A stretch of 29,370 nt of DNA, taken from Discostella pseudostelligera. Lineage: Eukaryota > Bacillariophyta > Thalassiosirophyceae > Thalassiosirales > Thalassiosiraceae. Below the pieces are notes generated by a model. That model made no database searches. It saw nothing but the letters and a program-made list of their open reading frames with translations, and was not told where the DNA came from. Shown one piece after another: positions 1 through 10,051 of this stretch (the stretch's first letter is position 1; each line of letters opens with the position of its first letter). The stretch is from contig JALLBK010000716.1 in assembly GCA_036940085.1 (NCBI GenBank), positions 1 to 29,370 of the forward strand, given 5' to 3'. The position numbers and the translations under genes were made by a program.

Positions 1-1
1 C

Positions 2-1408
2 AATGAGCAATCTGCATCAATTTCTTCTTCATCTTCGACTTTGTCTTCGAGGCAACTTCAATTATCCATGGTACAAGCCATGGAAGACTTTTCCGTGTCT
101 GCCATTATGGGGCGAATGGCTGTGGAGAATAATAACTTTGATAAGGTTGTTGGTGAGCAGAAGAACAGCGTGGAAGAACAACGGGAGACAATGGTGATCA
201 CTGAAAAGACTCAGCAGCACCTGGATGATGTTGCCAGTGAAGATGTTGGACGTGATAGCACGAAGAAAGATAGTGAGAAGAAGGCGAGCAGCAATGATGA
301 TGTCGGTCAAATGATCACAGTTCACGACAAAGCAGTTACAACGTCAGACGAACCTCCTCGATCTCTCCTCTCGCAGGCCTTGAAAACAGGCACCGCCAAA
401 TCCCACTCCGCCGCCGAAAATGTCCACTTTGTCCATAATTTCATCAATGGTATCATCGATCGTGAATTGTACAAGGATATGATTACGGGATTGTATCACA
501 TTTATGTCACGCTCGAACAATTGTTGGAGGAATATGCACCCACCTTCTTCCCATCTTTGCATTTCCCCAAGGAATTAAATCGTGTGGATTCCTTACGTGA
601 GGATATGGAATTTTGGCATGGTTATGATTGGGAAAGTAAATGCAAGATACCCTCTCCTGCGGTACAAGATTATATCGATCGTATGAAAGAGGTGGGTCGA
701 CTGGATCCACTATTACTGTTATCTCATGCTTATACTCGATACCTTGGTGATTTGAGTGGTGGGAAAGTTCTATCTCGTATTGCTCGTCGTGCTCTACAAT
801 TGGGAAAGAAGAATACTGGAGATGGAACCGCAAACAATGATGATGGGTTGCAATTTTACAATTTTGATAATATTCCGAGTGCCAAATTATTCAAGGACAT
901 GTATCGTACGAAATTGGATGAATTGTCATTGACATCACGTGAGATTAACAAATTAGTGGCCGAGGCAAATGTGGCATTTGCATTGAATATGAGAGTGTTT
1001 GAGGAGTTGGATGTCAAAGGTGGTGTGATTGGGGCGCGTGTACGGAATGTACGAGAGGCATTGTCGTATTACGATATTGAAAGAAAGGGAGATGATGGGG
1101 AAGCATTATCCGAAGAGGAGGGGGGAGAGGAGGATGGCGAGGCGAAGTGTCCGTTTGGCTTCGGTTCGGGGCCTAACCCGCATCAACGTGGATCTGTCGA
1201 GGTGACGAAGAAGTTGGCGAAGGAGAGCTTGCATCAAACTGATGAAGATACATCGAGACATGCGTCATCTCATGCTGGAGGAGTAGGCCGTTGTCCATGG
1301 CCATTCGTCTTCTTTCATGATCCAACGACGGGATTTAAGGATTGGCAAACTTGGTTTGTGATTGGTATTGTTTTGTGCTATGCATGGTCTCATGTTACTG
1401 GCTTGTAG
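2..1408 (+). CDS. Heme oxygenase, C-terminally membrane-anchored (5' end open at window edge)
   Basis: Heme oxygenase opens heme to biliverdin, Fe2+ and CO. The frame stays open to the left edge and is serine-rich there, so the true start may lie outside; the first in-frame ATG is at 68 (447 codons from there). The proximal heme-ligand His is at nt 404-406 in AKSHSAAEN. The family signature with the distal-helix glycines (YTRYLGDLSGGK) lies near nt 728-775. After the catalytic domain comes an acidic linker with two Cys-Pro motifs (KCPFGF, Cys at 1148; RCPWPF, Cys at 1292). A hydrophobic tail of about 19 residues (1349-1405) ends the protein, the usual tail anchor of microsomal HMOX proteins. 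The first ~110 residues before the domain are charged and low-complexity, with no clear plastid presequence. This points to an ER-type enzyme rather than the plastid heme oxygenase. It converges on the next gene. Confidence 0.93.
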   Translation, partial: NEQSASISSSSSTLSSRQLQLSMVQAMEDFSVSAIMGRMAVENNNFDKVVGEQKNSVEEQRETMVITEKTQQHLDDVASEDVGRDSTKKDSEKKASSNDDVGQMITVHDKAVTTSDEPPRSLLSQALKTGTAKSHSAAENVHFVHNFINGIIDRELYKDMITGLYHIYVTLEQLLEEYAPTFFPSLHFPKELNRVDSLREDMEFWHGYDWESKCKIPSPAVQDYIDRMKEVGRLDPLLLLSHAYTRYLGDLSGGKVLSRIARRALQLGKKNTGDGTANNDDGLQFYNFDNIPSAKLFKDMYRTKLDELSLTSREINKLVAEANVAFALNMRVFEELDVKGGVIGARVRNVREALSYYDIERKGDDGEALSEEEGGEEDGEAKCPFGFGSGPNPHQRGSVEVTKKLAKESLHQTDEDTSRHASSHAGGVGRCPWPFVFFHDPTTGFKDWQTWFVIGIVLCYAWSHVTGL

Positions 1409-1705
1409 ATTCGTTGTTCATATTAAGATGTACAAACAGAGATGTCCTAGTAATCAGCGCTGTTCGGTGCTGGGAAATTCCATATCTTGGAGGCCTTGCA
1501 CAATCGCAAGTTTCCCATCACTCGCTGAGAAGAGCTGAGAAGTCTGAGTTGGGTTCCGTTTGGCTCTTGACTCTGGAGTATGTCTCGTCAGGAGTTTTGG
1601 AAAATGGAGTAAACAATAGTTAATCCACTCAAATCGAGAATATGTAATACACACGACGGAATTAACACGTTATTACTATTTCCCGATACGGTGACGGCGC
1701 TAAGT
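1409..1705. other. Short convergent 3' intergenic region
   Basis: This 297-bp stretch separates the stop codons of two convergent genes. I see no repeat, RNA gene or credible coding frame. It presumably holds the two 3' untranslated regions. Confidence 0.5.
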
Positions 1706-4048
1706 TCAGAATCTGTTTCTCCTCTCGTCTCTATCATCGAATCGACCGCCACCACCTTCGTTGAGCCTTCTTGAGAAGCCTCCCCTTCTTGATCCCCTCG
1801 CGTTGAAAAATGCTTCATAATCAAACGCTTCCTTTGACGAGGGATATTGTGGGCGAAAGATCAAGTAACTTGCCAATCCAAAGAAAGGAATGAACTTGGC
1901 AACATTCCTCAAAAACTTCTCCTCCTCCATACTCCGTCCCCTGCGTTTCCAGTCGTCGTCAACAAGCCATCCCTGAAATATACCATATACCCAGAAATCT
2001 ACAAGGAAGCTAGAAGCGACGCGGTCACTGTCGAGTATCTTCATGAAGTCCACCATGCGCTTGTCTGAGACCCAAATGGGTGGGCCAAAGTCCTCCGGCC
2101 GACCTGCCACTCCCCAATAGAGAGCAAAAAGGCCAATCGACGCCAGCAGCACTCCCAGACCCTTCCACTCCCCAAGAACAAGGGCAGGCCTATCCAACTC
2201 CTCCTTGTAAAGTGGTCGGATCCTACGCGGCAAATTCTGTTCATACCGACGGTTGTCTAATGATTGTGTCGACGAAAATCGCTCCGTCGTCCGTGCAAAT
2301 AGGTAGGGTAACATGAAGGCGGATGTCAAAAACTGCATCCCCACAATGGTTGGTACCATGGGGATTAAATTCTTCTTGGTGAGGTTCACCGGTGGAATCA
2401 AAACGATACCATTTTCCAATACCTGTTCTTGATTCTGCATTAGGCGTTCGTAGTATCGTGAATCTTTCCCGTATGGTCCTAAGCCTGACCGTTCGTCGGA
2501 TAAGAAACCAGCAAACAAGAATGACCATGCCAATAGTCCATTGAAGATCCCCTCGAGGACTGGATTCACCTTGGCAGCAGTGGGCATGTGCGTAATAGGT
2601 GCGATGAACAAAAAGTTGAAGCTCAAGTCCTGAATCTCTTTCCATGTCTTGGCATCGGCGTGGAAGATATCCTTTCCGGGCAAAATACCATTGCTGAAGA
2701 AGACAATGTAAACGTACGCCAACCAAACAAAGAAGGGCAGCAACCGCTTCGGCTCCGTCGTCAGCTTACTCGCTAACCCAAATACCTTTAAACCCGTCGA
2801 TCCAGTCTTGATCACCGCCGGTTCTGGAAAGTCATACGCCTCCACAATCAAGTTCGAGTTCGGATCGACCTTGAAGAACGAACACCCTCGTGCAAATGGC
2901 AACGGGCCAAATTCATTTTCGACATGCCACAGTGCACCAATGCTAATAGATGGTGCATTTGCCGCCCGCCTCGTGGCGAGGGCGACGCGGTTGCGTCCCA
3001 ATTGGAAAGTTGGCGAGGCAGGTCGATCCCTCCTCCTACCACTTCTCTGACTCCGTCCCACGGACAATTCATCGACCACGAAATAAAACGAGTCTGGTAG
3101 GCATTCGGCCACATACAAAAGATGATTGGCCAACTTATCTTTCCCCTCAAACGGTTCCGAGAACTGTGTATCATCATAATATACATCATCATCAAAGCAC
3201 GACAGAGCAAGTGGAATATTCCGTCGATTCCAAGCCTCAAAGTATTGTTCCACGGCCGTTAACTGATTGAATGAACGCCCATCCAGAATACCATCATCAA
3301 TAAGATCACGCCGATAGATTTGTGGTACATTGGCACCACGTCCTCGAAAACCACCACGTCTTGGTGCATCAAAATCATCAAAATATTCAGTATCTCGTCC
3401 CCTACTACTCCTCCGTTGTGGCGATCCATTGGTATTAATAAAATCTGAATTCAATCCCCTATCATACGGATCCGAAGAAGGCGATCTCACAAGTCCATTC
3501 TCATTGTACAATTGGTTATTAATTCGACGTGTCGAGGAACCTGGCAAATCATCAAAGTCGACATTATCAAATATCCGTGCATTGCGTCTTGTACTACTGA
3601 TACTACTACCTCGTCCTCCTCCTCCTCCTCGGACGGGTGTGTCAATGACAACATCATAGGCGGGATAATTCCGATCACCACGGAATCCTATAAAGCCAGG
3701 GGAGTTTCGTCGTCCAAACCCTCCACCACCGCCACCACTGGTACTACCGCCGCCAAAACCGCCAGTGCCACCACTGGCATAGCCACCACTGCCAAAAGAG
3801 CGATCATTCCTCAAGACAGAATTCCGTTCGTCACGAATCGAGGGTGGGATGTAGGGTCCAGAAGCGGCACCATATTCATCACTGTCGTAGGGACCGACGA
3901 GATCGCGGAGACCGGCGTGGAGTTGGGATGTCGACGTCGACGTCGTCATCTGCCGCCATGATGATTGCCGGGCGGCACTACTGTAGCCATGAGACGAAGT
4001 CGCTAATAGAAGTAATGGAGCTAGTGCCGGAGGAAGGAGCAACATCAT
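1706..4048 (-). CDS. Presequence-bearing multi-spanning membrane protein with NTF2/SnoaL-like domain
   Basis: This is a single-exon gene of 780 codons. It starts at a double Met followed by a strong hydrophobic signal (about residues 2-20, ending near SSHGYSSAAR). A Ser/Arg-rich stretch follows, consistent with a secretory or bipartite plastid presequence. Residues ~30-240 are low-complexity and Gly/Arg/Asp-rich, with RG and RGG clusters (FRGRG, RGGGGGRG). Around residues 255-400 the pattern LTAVEQYFEAWNRR...ALSCFDDDVYYDD...FEGKDKL is typical of the NTF2-like/SnoaL fold. The C-terminal half has about five or six hydrophobic segments (for example LPFFVWLAYVYIVFF, GVLLASIGLFALYW, FIPFFGLASYLIF) and a conserved-looking FQGWLVDDDWKRRG. 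Similar C-terminal segments occur in plant and cyanobacterial plastid proteins of unknown function, as I recall. No reaction can be assigned. The upstream region carries the 173-bp array. Confidence 0.85.
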   Translation of the reverse strand: MMLLLPPALAPLLLLATSSHGYSSAARQSSWRQMTTSTSTSQLHAGLRDLVGPYDSDEYGAASGPYIPPSIRDERNSVLRNDRSFGSGGYASGGTGGFGGGSTSGGGGGGFGRRNSPGFIGFRGDRNYPAYDVVIDTPVRGGGGGRGSSISSTRRNARIFDNVDFDDLPGSSTRRINNQLYNENGLVRSPSSDPYDRGLNSDFINTNGSPQRRSSRGRDTEYFDDFDAPRRGGFRGRGANVPQIYRRDLIDDGILDGRSFNQLTAVEQYFEAWNRRNIPLALSCFDDDVYYDDTQFSEPFEGKDKLANHLLYVAECLPDSFYFVVDELSVGRSQRSGRRRDRPASPTFQLGRNRVALATRRAANAPSISIGALWHVENEFGPLPFARGCSFFKVDPNSNLIVEAYDFPEPAVIKTGSTGLKVFGLASKLTTEPKRLLPFFVWLAYVYIVFFSNGILPGKDIFHADAKTWKEIQDLSFNFLFIAPITHMPTAAKVNPVLEGIFNGLLAWSFLFAGFLSDERSGLGPYGKDSRYYERLMQNQEQVLENGIVLIPPVNLTKKNLIPMVPTIVGMQFLTSAFMLPYLFARTTERFSSTQSLDNRRYEQNLPRRIRPLYKEELDRPALVLGEWKGLGVLLASIGLFALYWGVAGRPEDFGPPIWVSDKRMVDFMKILDSDRVASSFLVDFWVYGIFQGWLVDDDWKRRGRSMEEEKFLRNVAKFIPFFGLASYLIFRPQYPSSKEAFDYEAFFNARGSRRGGFSRRLNEGGGGRFDDRDERRNRF

Positions 4049-5367
4049 TCGTAGACGACAGTAATTAGATAGTAAGGGGAAAGCAGGAGGCTGAGGGAGG
4101 GGGGTTGTTCCCTTCTGCTATCTACTGGCAAGAGCTGCCGCCGATGGGCGCCATGGTCAAACTTGGTCGATGGTGACATCTGACATCACACAAAGGAACG
4201 TCGTCAACAGCGCACCCAGTGACGTCAGCGAACTGCAATGAATCTCCGCGCAGATGAAAATCTTTGGATGATGGACAGACCCCTGAGGTGGGGTTGACTC
4301 GACTCTGACTTACTTACACGTGGCAGTGATCAATGGGACTTCTTGGGCGACCATGACCAATCATACCTTTACTTCTATCCATCCGTTTTGACCCCGTTTC
4401 GACCCCGTTTCACCCAAATGTAGCCCATGGCATCATCTATCGTGTCTGTGATTTATGAAGTAAGAAACGAATAAGGGGCCAGTCGGCGGCAGTCGAAGTG
4501 GACATTACCCTTCATTTTGACTGACTTCCCCGTGGGTAGGTGACCATAACTTCATGAATAGCCATACGTTGTCGTCCCCATTCCACCCTAATGTAGCCCA
4601 TTGCATTGTCTATCATATCGGTGATGCATAAAGTAAGGAACGAAGAGGGGGCCAGTCGGCGGCAGTTGAAGTGGACATTACCCTTCATTTTGACTGACTT
4701 CCTCGTGGGTAGGTGACCATAACTTCATGAATAGCCATACGGTGTCGTCCCCGTTTCACCCTAATGTAGCCCATGGCATTGTCTATCGTATCAGTGATCC
4801 ATGAAGTAAGAAACGAAGAGGGGGCCAGTCGGCGGCAGTCGAAGTGGAATTCACCAGTAATTGACTAACTTCCCCGTGGCAGTGACCATAACATCATGCA
4901 TGTCCATCCGTTGTCGTCCCCGTTCCACCCAAATGTAGTCCATGGCATCATCTATCGTATCGGTGATGCATACAGTAAGGAACGAAGAGGGGACCAGTCC
5001 GTGTGAGTCGAATGAGGTCGAATTTGAAGTTACCTTACACGTGGCACTTTCATGTTTGCGACCATCGTAACCTTCATGAATTCAATCCGATATCTTCCCT
5101 GTACATATCATGTCGCCAATGGTCGCAATAAAATCGGTGAATGAATGGACGAAAAGGGTGTCAGTCAGTGTCAGTTTAGTAGAGATACTTGTTGGCTTGA
5201 TAACTCGACACTTGACAAACTTATTTCGTCTTTCACGTGGCAGATAGAACGACCGAGAAAATCTCATTTTCAAGAGGACAATGTTCTGGGTTGTCTTAAT
5301 TGTCATTTCTCGTTACTATTGGCTTTTCAGAAGAACAACATCTTCCACATGATTGTTTAAGTGTCAA
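4049..5367. other. 1.3-kb intergenic region dominated by a degenerate tandem array
   Basis: This gap lies between the start of the NTF2-domain gene and the stop of the CER1-FMO gene, both on the minus strand. About 4049-4300 is probably the proximal promoter of the former. About 4300-5260 is the tandem array listed separately. Short open frames near 5082-5360 have no recognisable protein features, so I do not call them. Confidence 0.6.
4300..5260. repeat. Tandem array, ~173-bp unit, 4 good and ~2 degenerate copies
   Basis: The anchor TGTAGCCCAT (TGTAGTCCAT in the fourth copy) occurs at 4419, 4592, 4765 and 4934, spacings of 173, 173 and 169 bp. A second anchor, CGTGG within CACGTGGCA- or CCCGTGGGT-like context, occurs at about 4319, 4531, 4704, 4875, 5040 and 5236, which extends the array by diverged units on both sides. 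Each central unit also carries GGCCAGTCGGCGGCAGT, a TGACTGACTTCC block and GTGACCATAAC. Units 2 and 3 are the most alike. No coding frame is conserved across units. The unit is close to a nucleosome repeat in length. Whether it is a dispersed satellite or a local duplication cannot be told here. Confidence 0.9.
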
Positions 5368-8300
5368 TCATGTTCTGCTGTGATAGGATTCAGCAATGTC
5401 GTCTGCGATGCATTTCGCATCCTCGCATATTGTTCGCAATGGCAAAAATCGATCCGAGCTGCCAAATCCACATTTGTACAATCCATTCAATCTATCCTCG
5501 CGTTCGATTACACATTCCTCAACGTATCCGGTTGCGAGAATAACCATGTCAACCTTTACTCTAGAATTAGCGGGGCATGCGCCGCTTCCAACCAATGTTG
5601 GTTGGTCATCGAACTGAACAACGTTATCGTTTGTAACATTCATAATTGGACCATGACCCACTAGAGATCCGGATTGAAATCCCGAAGCAAGCCATCCATA
5701 TTTGTCAATTACGGGAACCTTCCCCCCAATTCTGCTCCAATGTTGTAGATGTAATGGAAATGCCGAGTAGCATGCTCTACTTCCGGGAAGAGCCCACCAA
5801 AGAAAATTTACTATCATATCCTGAAGAGTAGATGGCAATAGTCGTATGAGGTACCCCATGGTGTCCACGCGTAAGAATTTGATTCGCCTCGGGAAGACTG
5901 GTGGTACTGTTCGGGTAGCAATATGAATCGTTGGATTGTTTGTGATGTTGTTGCAACCAATGCAATTTTTGTGACACTGTTGCAAGATGACATTGACGAG
6001 GTCTCCTGCTGAATTTCCGAATCCAACAATGCAAAGCTTGCCGTTCTGGGCTGCTTGAACCGCTTGCGACCAAATTGCATCGTCGCATAGTTCAGCACTA
6101 TGAACGTGTGGTATTGCACTGGATTTGAGCTTCTGTGCAATAACGTCGCTCGTATGTTGTTTAGGAATCCGATGCTTTCCAGATGCGACGACGACTGCCC
6201 ATGCGGCCACAACATCATCCGCACCATATTTGACAATGTAAGGACGATTTTGATCGGGCCCTCGAACTATTGATGTTACCTTTGCCCCTCGCCGTATGTT
6301 GATTGCATATCGATGAACGTACTGCTTGAGATATCGCTGATACTCTTCGGCTGTCATATAATCATTGGGGTATTCCTTGTCACTAATGCGCAACCCAGGC
6401 AAAGTGCACCACTTCTTTTGTGTTGTAATTTCCAACCCAGAAAAGTGCTGTCCCCATGAGCCGAACAAATCAGGATTCATCTCCGCTTCCAGCACGATGT
6501 GAGGAACTTGCTTTTGGCTCAGATACGCAGCCACAGATAGACCGCTTGGTCCACAGCCTACTATTATCACTGGCGGCTTGTCTTTGGCAAGACTTCCAAC
6601 ATATGATTCAGAAACAGGTTCAACATAGGGCACCACAAAACCAAGCTTTTGCGCATCAACAAGCCAACTATCCATTTCACTCGGATTAACCGGGCCCATC
6701 TCATCAATGCGTAAAATATCGGGTTGTTCATTCAATCGGTGTGCGGCGACAAATCCAGCGGCATGACAAGCAAATATTTCATGTTCCATGAGCTTATTGG
6801 CGAACAGTCGAGGTTTATCCAGATGAGATAGATCCATATGTAGCGTCCCTGCTTCGATTACTCGTAAATCTCGACGACCCTTCAGCGGATGCGGAACCGA
6901 AAATACAATGGCCACTGCTCCATGCGGAATCACCTCTGAAACTTCTGCATCGTACTTCCCCACAATCCAGTGGCGACAATAGGCGGCGCCCTCTGAAAGA
7001 GTTGATGTAGATGCGAACCCATTCAGCTCAAAGTACTTCCGCCTTCCTGGATCCGTGCTATGGCAGAGTATATCGTAGCCATAACGATCACGCAACGCAC
7101 GAGCAACGGCCCAACCAACCTTTGAGCTCGCACCGGTCAAGAATAGCTTTGTCTTACGGTTTCTGAAACACCGATATATCGTCTCAACCACTGCCGCGGC
7201 CGTAAGATGATTGCCGTGAATGATGGAAAGCTTCCTGTTTGGTCCTAATGCTCGGCCAACGCCCCATCCGCCTCCGTTGATGCTCTGAGAAGTATATTAC
7301 AAAGATAGATGCAAAAAATGTGAGTGGCATGCGTCTGATAAATTCAATTCATCTCTGCATTTACTCGCTCACCTCTGCCTTATTCAATGCTCCAAGACAT
7401 AGCACCCTCACCCCTGTCCTTTCCGCGTGGCGTGCACACGCCTCTATATTCTCCTTGACTTGATGTGGGTGTGTGACAAAGTGCCTGCCGAAGTGTGGAG
7501 CAACCCAGTTCTGAATCCGCAACTGACCGTAGCGATTGTCGTCGCCGAGGAAATAGTCTGTGTTGCCCCAGTTGCAGATGTACCAGCCAAAAATGAAATG
7601 TATTGGCCACAGTGGTAGTGCCCAGAATGGAGCCTGCCATCGTTCCTTGAGCGAGTAGGGCAAGAGCCAAAGTGCCCAGAAGTCGGATAAGAATGCTGGG
7701 TGGCCAAGAAATACGACGTCCACTCTCTCGTTGTCGCCATGGCTATTGTCATCTCTTACTAGCTGAGTGGAGTGGTTTCTCATGGTCCTTGCCGCCACCA
7801 CCGAGACAACCCAAGTAATCGCCAGCAATGATGATGATACTACCGTTATCGTGCCGAACGATGCAGAGGTTGTCAATACTCGCAATACCGCCAGCTTTGA
7901 TACGAACTCCACTATGCTCAAGCTCCTACGCACAAACTTGGGATAACGCATCGACTGTGCATATGCCTTAAAGGTGAGCAGGACACAAATCAGCATGATC
8001 GAATTCCTGCTCATGTCAATACCATAATTGTTGGACGGTGTAACTGTCGCTTGCGAAGCCATACCCAACATTACCGACAAGTCAATTATTTGAATGATAA
8101 ACCATTTTCTAATCATGGAACCGGTAGGCTGAGGAGGACGAGGTTGTGGTGTTCTGAATACTGCCCCTATCGCGTGCAACAAGCTCCAGAGAACCCAAGA
8201 ATGCATAGCAAGGTGCGTCAACATATGCCTTTGACCTCGAACCAACCCAACGATGACAGTCGACCATTTCTTATCAAAATAGCAATGTATATCAATGCTT

Positions 8301-9820
8301 CTGATTGCAGTAGTCGTCATCATTGGAAGAGCCTTCAATGGAACTTGCCCTAGTCCAAGCATGAAGAAAGCTGACAACACAGCAACAGCCATGCTTAGCC
8401 TGACAGCTCCGTCAACGGCTACGGAACCTCCCGTCGTGCTCGTACACCCCATTTTACTGGAGGCCGCGTTGCCATTAGATATGTTGTCGTTGGGTTGAAG
8501 CAGTCGTCGGACAATGAACTCGTCATCCACAATGTACACACTGGAGCAATTCTTGTCTGCTTCAATCCCAGTGCTGCTGCTAGTACTGCTGCTGCTACTG
8601 CTCCGACGACCACTGCCATCATCAATATCCCCATCGTCGTCATCTGCAGAAATAGAGATTGATACACCACTACAATTCGATGACGAGACACTCCTAGTCC
8701 TATCAGGAGCACAATCGTCCTTCATTGCACCAATGCCACAATTCTCACTATTCTGTCGATGCGAATAATCATCCTGATCATCTTCTACCCCATCCATTGT
8801 CATCGTCGACTTCATTGTTGTTGCTTTACTTGTCTTCGTCAATGATTGCCACCACATCACCATAATACTCGCGGTACTGCATCGAAATAACTGATTCAAT
8901 GCTGCATGTATCACCCAGATGATAAATAGGATGTGCATCCTCATTACCATTGTCGAGTAGTAGGATGATGTAGTACATGTTTCATTTTCAACTTCTTCTG
9001 TAAGCATCGATGATGTTGACAACAATGATGTGGTGTACGAGGACGAGGAGAATACTGCCAACAAATCTCTCACGATGCAATAATGAATAAACGTATCTGA
9101 TCCTTGCAACAATAGTCGGAATACCGATAATAATACCTCATACATGTCATGGATATAAAAATCATCAATGACCAATGTCATTATCCCCAAGGGGGAGGAA
9201 GAAAATTTGGATGCATCGCGTCGCACACCTCGACTTTTGTAGGTGTGGTATAGTAGTGAGTAGAGTATGAGATAGTGTGTCATGGAGAAGTTATATAAGT
9301 TGTTGCTGCTGTTGGTGGTGGTGGCGGTGGTGGTGACATACATTGATGATGAATCTGATATGGACGATGATGTTGTTGATGTGGGTGATGGCAGCATCAA
9401 AAACGGCAGACATAAAAACATACCCAACGACTCTCTAGTCCAATACGCACTTAGTGTCCCAGCAATCACCCAATGTTTCTTCGATTTTAGTAATGCAATT
9501 CCATATCGACGATCGAGGTGTTGCAATAGTGGGTTGGCCAGGACGTTCATGTGTTGTAGATACACCCAATATTCGTGTAGGAAGAGTGTTAGTAGTAATA
9601 GTGATGGGGGGAAGATGGCGGAAGATTGATCATGATTAGGATGAGTGGATGTGATATCGTCGCTCATGCAGGAGATGGAGGAAGACGCCGAAAAAGAGGA
9701 GTAGATGCTGCCGATATGATCTTCTATCGTCCACACCGTACCAAAGTGCACGACGACGCCGAACATGGTCGTTAAGAGCGCCCTGACGACGGGGTCGATA
9801 TCGCGCACCATTGACGACAT
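5368..9820 (-). CDS. CER1/CER3-like (WAX2) protein fused to YUCCA/FMO-type flavin monooxygenase
   Basis: Two exons: 9820-7373 and 7284-5368, with an 88-nt intron (GTGAGC...TTCTCAG, phase 0), giving about 1454 residues. Near the end of exon 1 is the family block VDVVFLGHPAFLSD, then QLRIQNWVAPHFG and GVRVLCLGALNKAE. Exon 2 continues the same fold across the junction with RKLSIIHGNHLTAAAVVE and FLTGASSKVGWAVARAL, then TLHMDLSHLDKPR and CHAAGFVAAHRL. These match the order of the WAX2/CER1 C-terminal domain. From about residue 1050 a flavin monooxygenase begins: GCGPSGLSVAAYL (FAD site, near nt 6540), GSWGQHFSGL, EYPNDYMTAEEYQRYLKQY, GFGNSAGDL (NADPH site, near nt 6020) and VILATGY near nt 5535. 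The N-terminal ~700 residues are membrane-rich and low-complexity; I do not find the three His boxes of the fatty-acid-hydroxylase superfamily. Known CER1/CER3 proteins act in very-long-chain aldehyde and alkane formation; the role of this fusion is unknown. Confidence 0.85.
7285..7372 (-). other. Intron joining the two halves of the CER1-FMO gene
   Basis: The donor is GTGAGC after a GAG codon ending at 7373. The acceptor is TTCTCAG before AGC at 7284. It is phase 0 and 88 nt long. Without removal, exon 1 reads into a TAA at 7361-7363. With removal, the CER1-family homology runs on without a break on both sides of the junction. Confidence 0.88.
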
Positions 9821-9968
9821 TATTTGCGCGTGCGATATCGGGAATTTGTGTACGTATACGACGGATCACCTGGTGATGCTTTGAGTGGATCTAGCTGAGG
9901 GCCATCCGCATCATAATATTATTTATTAGGAGTATTTGAGAGTAGAGCAGTATTATGGTGGAGGATCG

Positions 9969-9989
9969 GATGGATGGATGGATGGATGG
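9969..9989. repeat. Short GGAT microsatellite
   Basis: About five tandem GGAT units lie in the divergent promoter region. Confidence 0.85.
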
Positions 9990-10051
9990 TGCTTGTTTTT
10001 GAGCCGATGCTGATGACGCAGCCGCACACCCCTATAAGAAGGGGAAATACC

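Noticed and set aside
5082..5360. Small open frames in the 4-5.4 kb intergenic gap
   Set aside because: They lie in or beside the tandem array, show no protein features and differ in frame between units.
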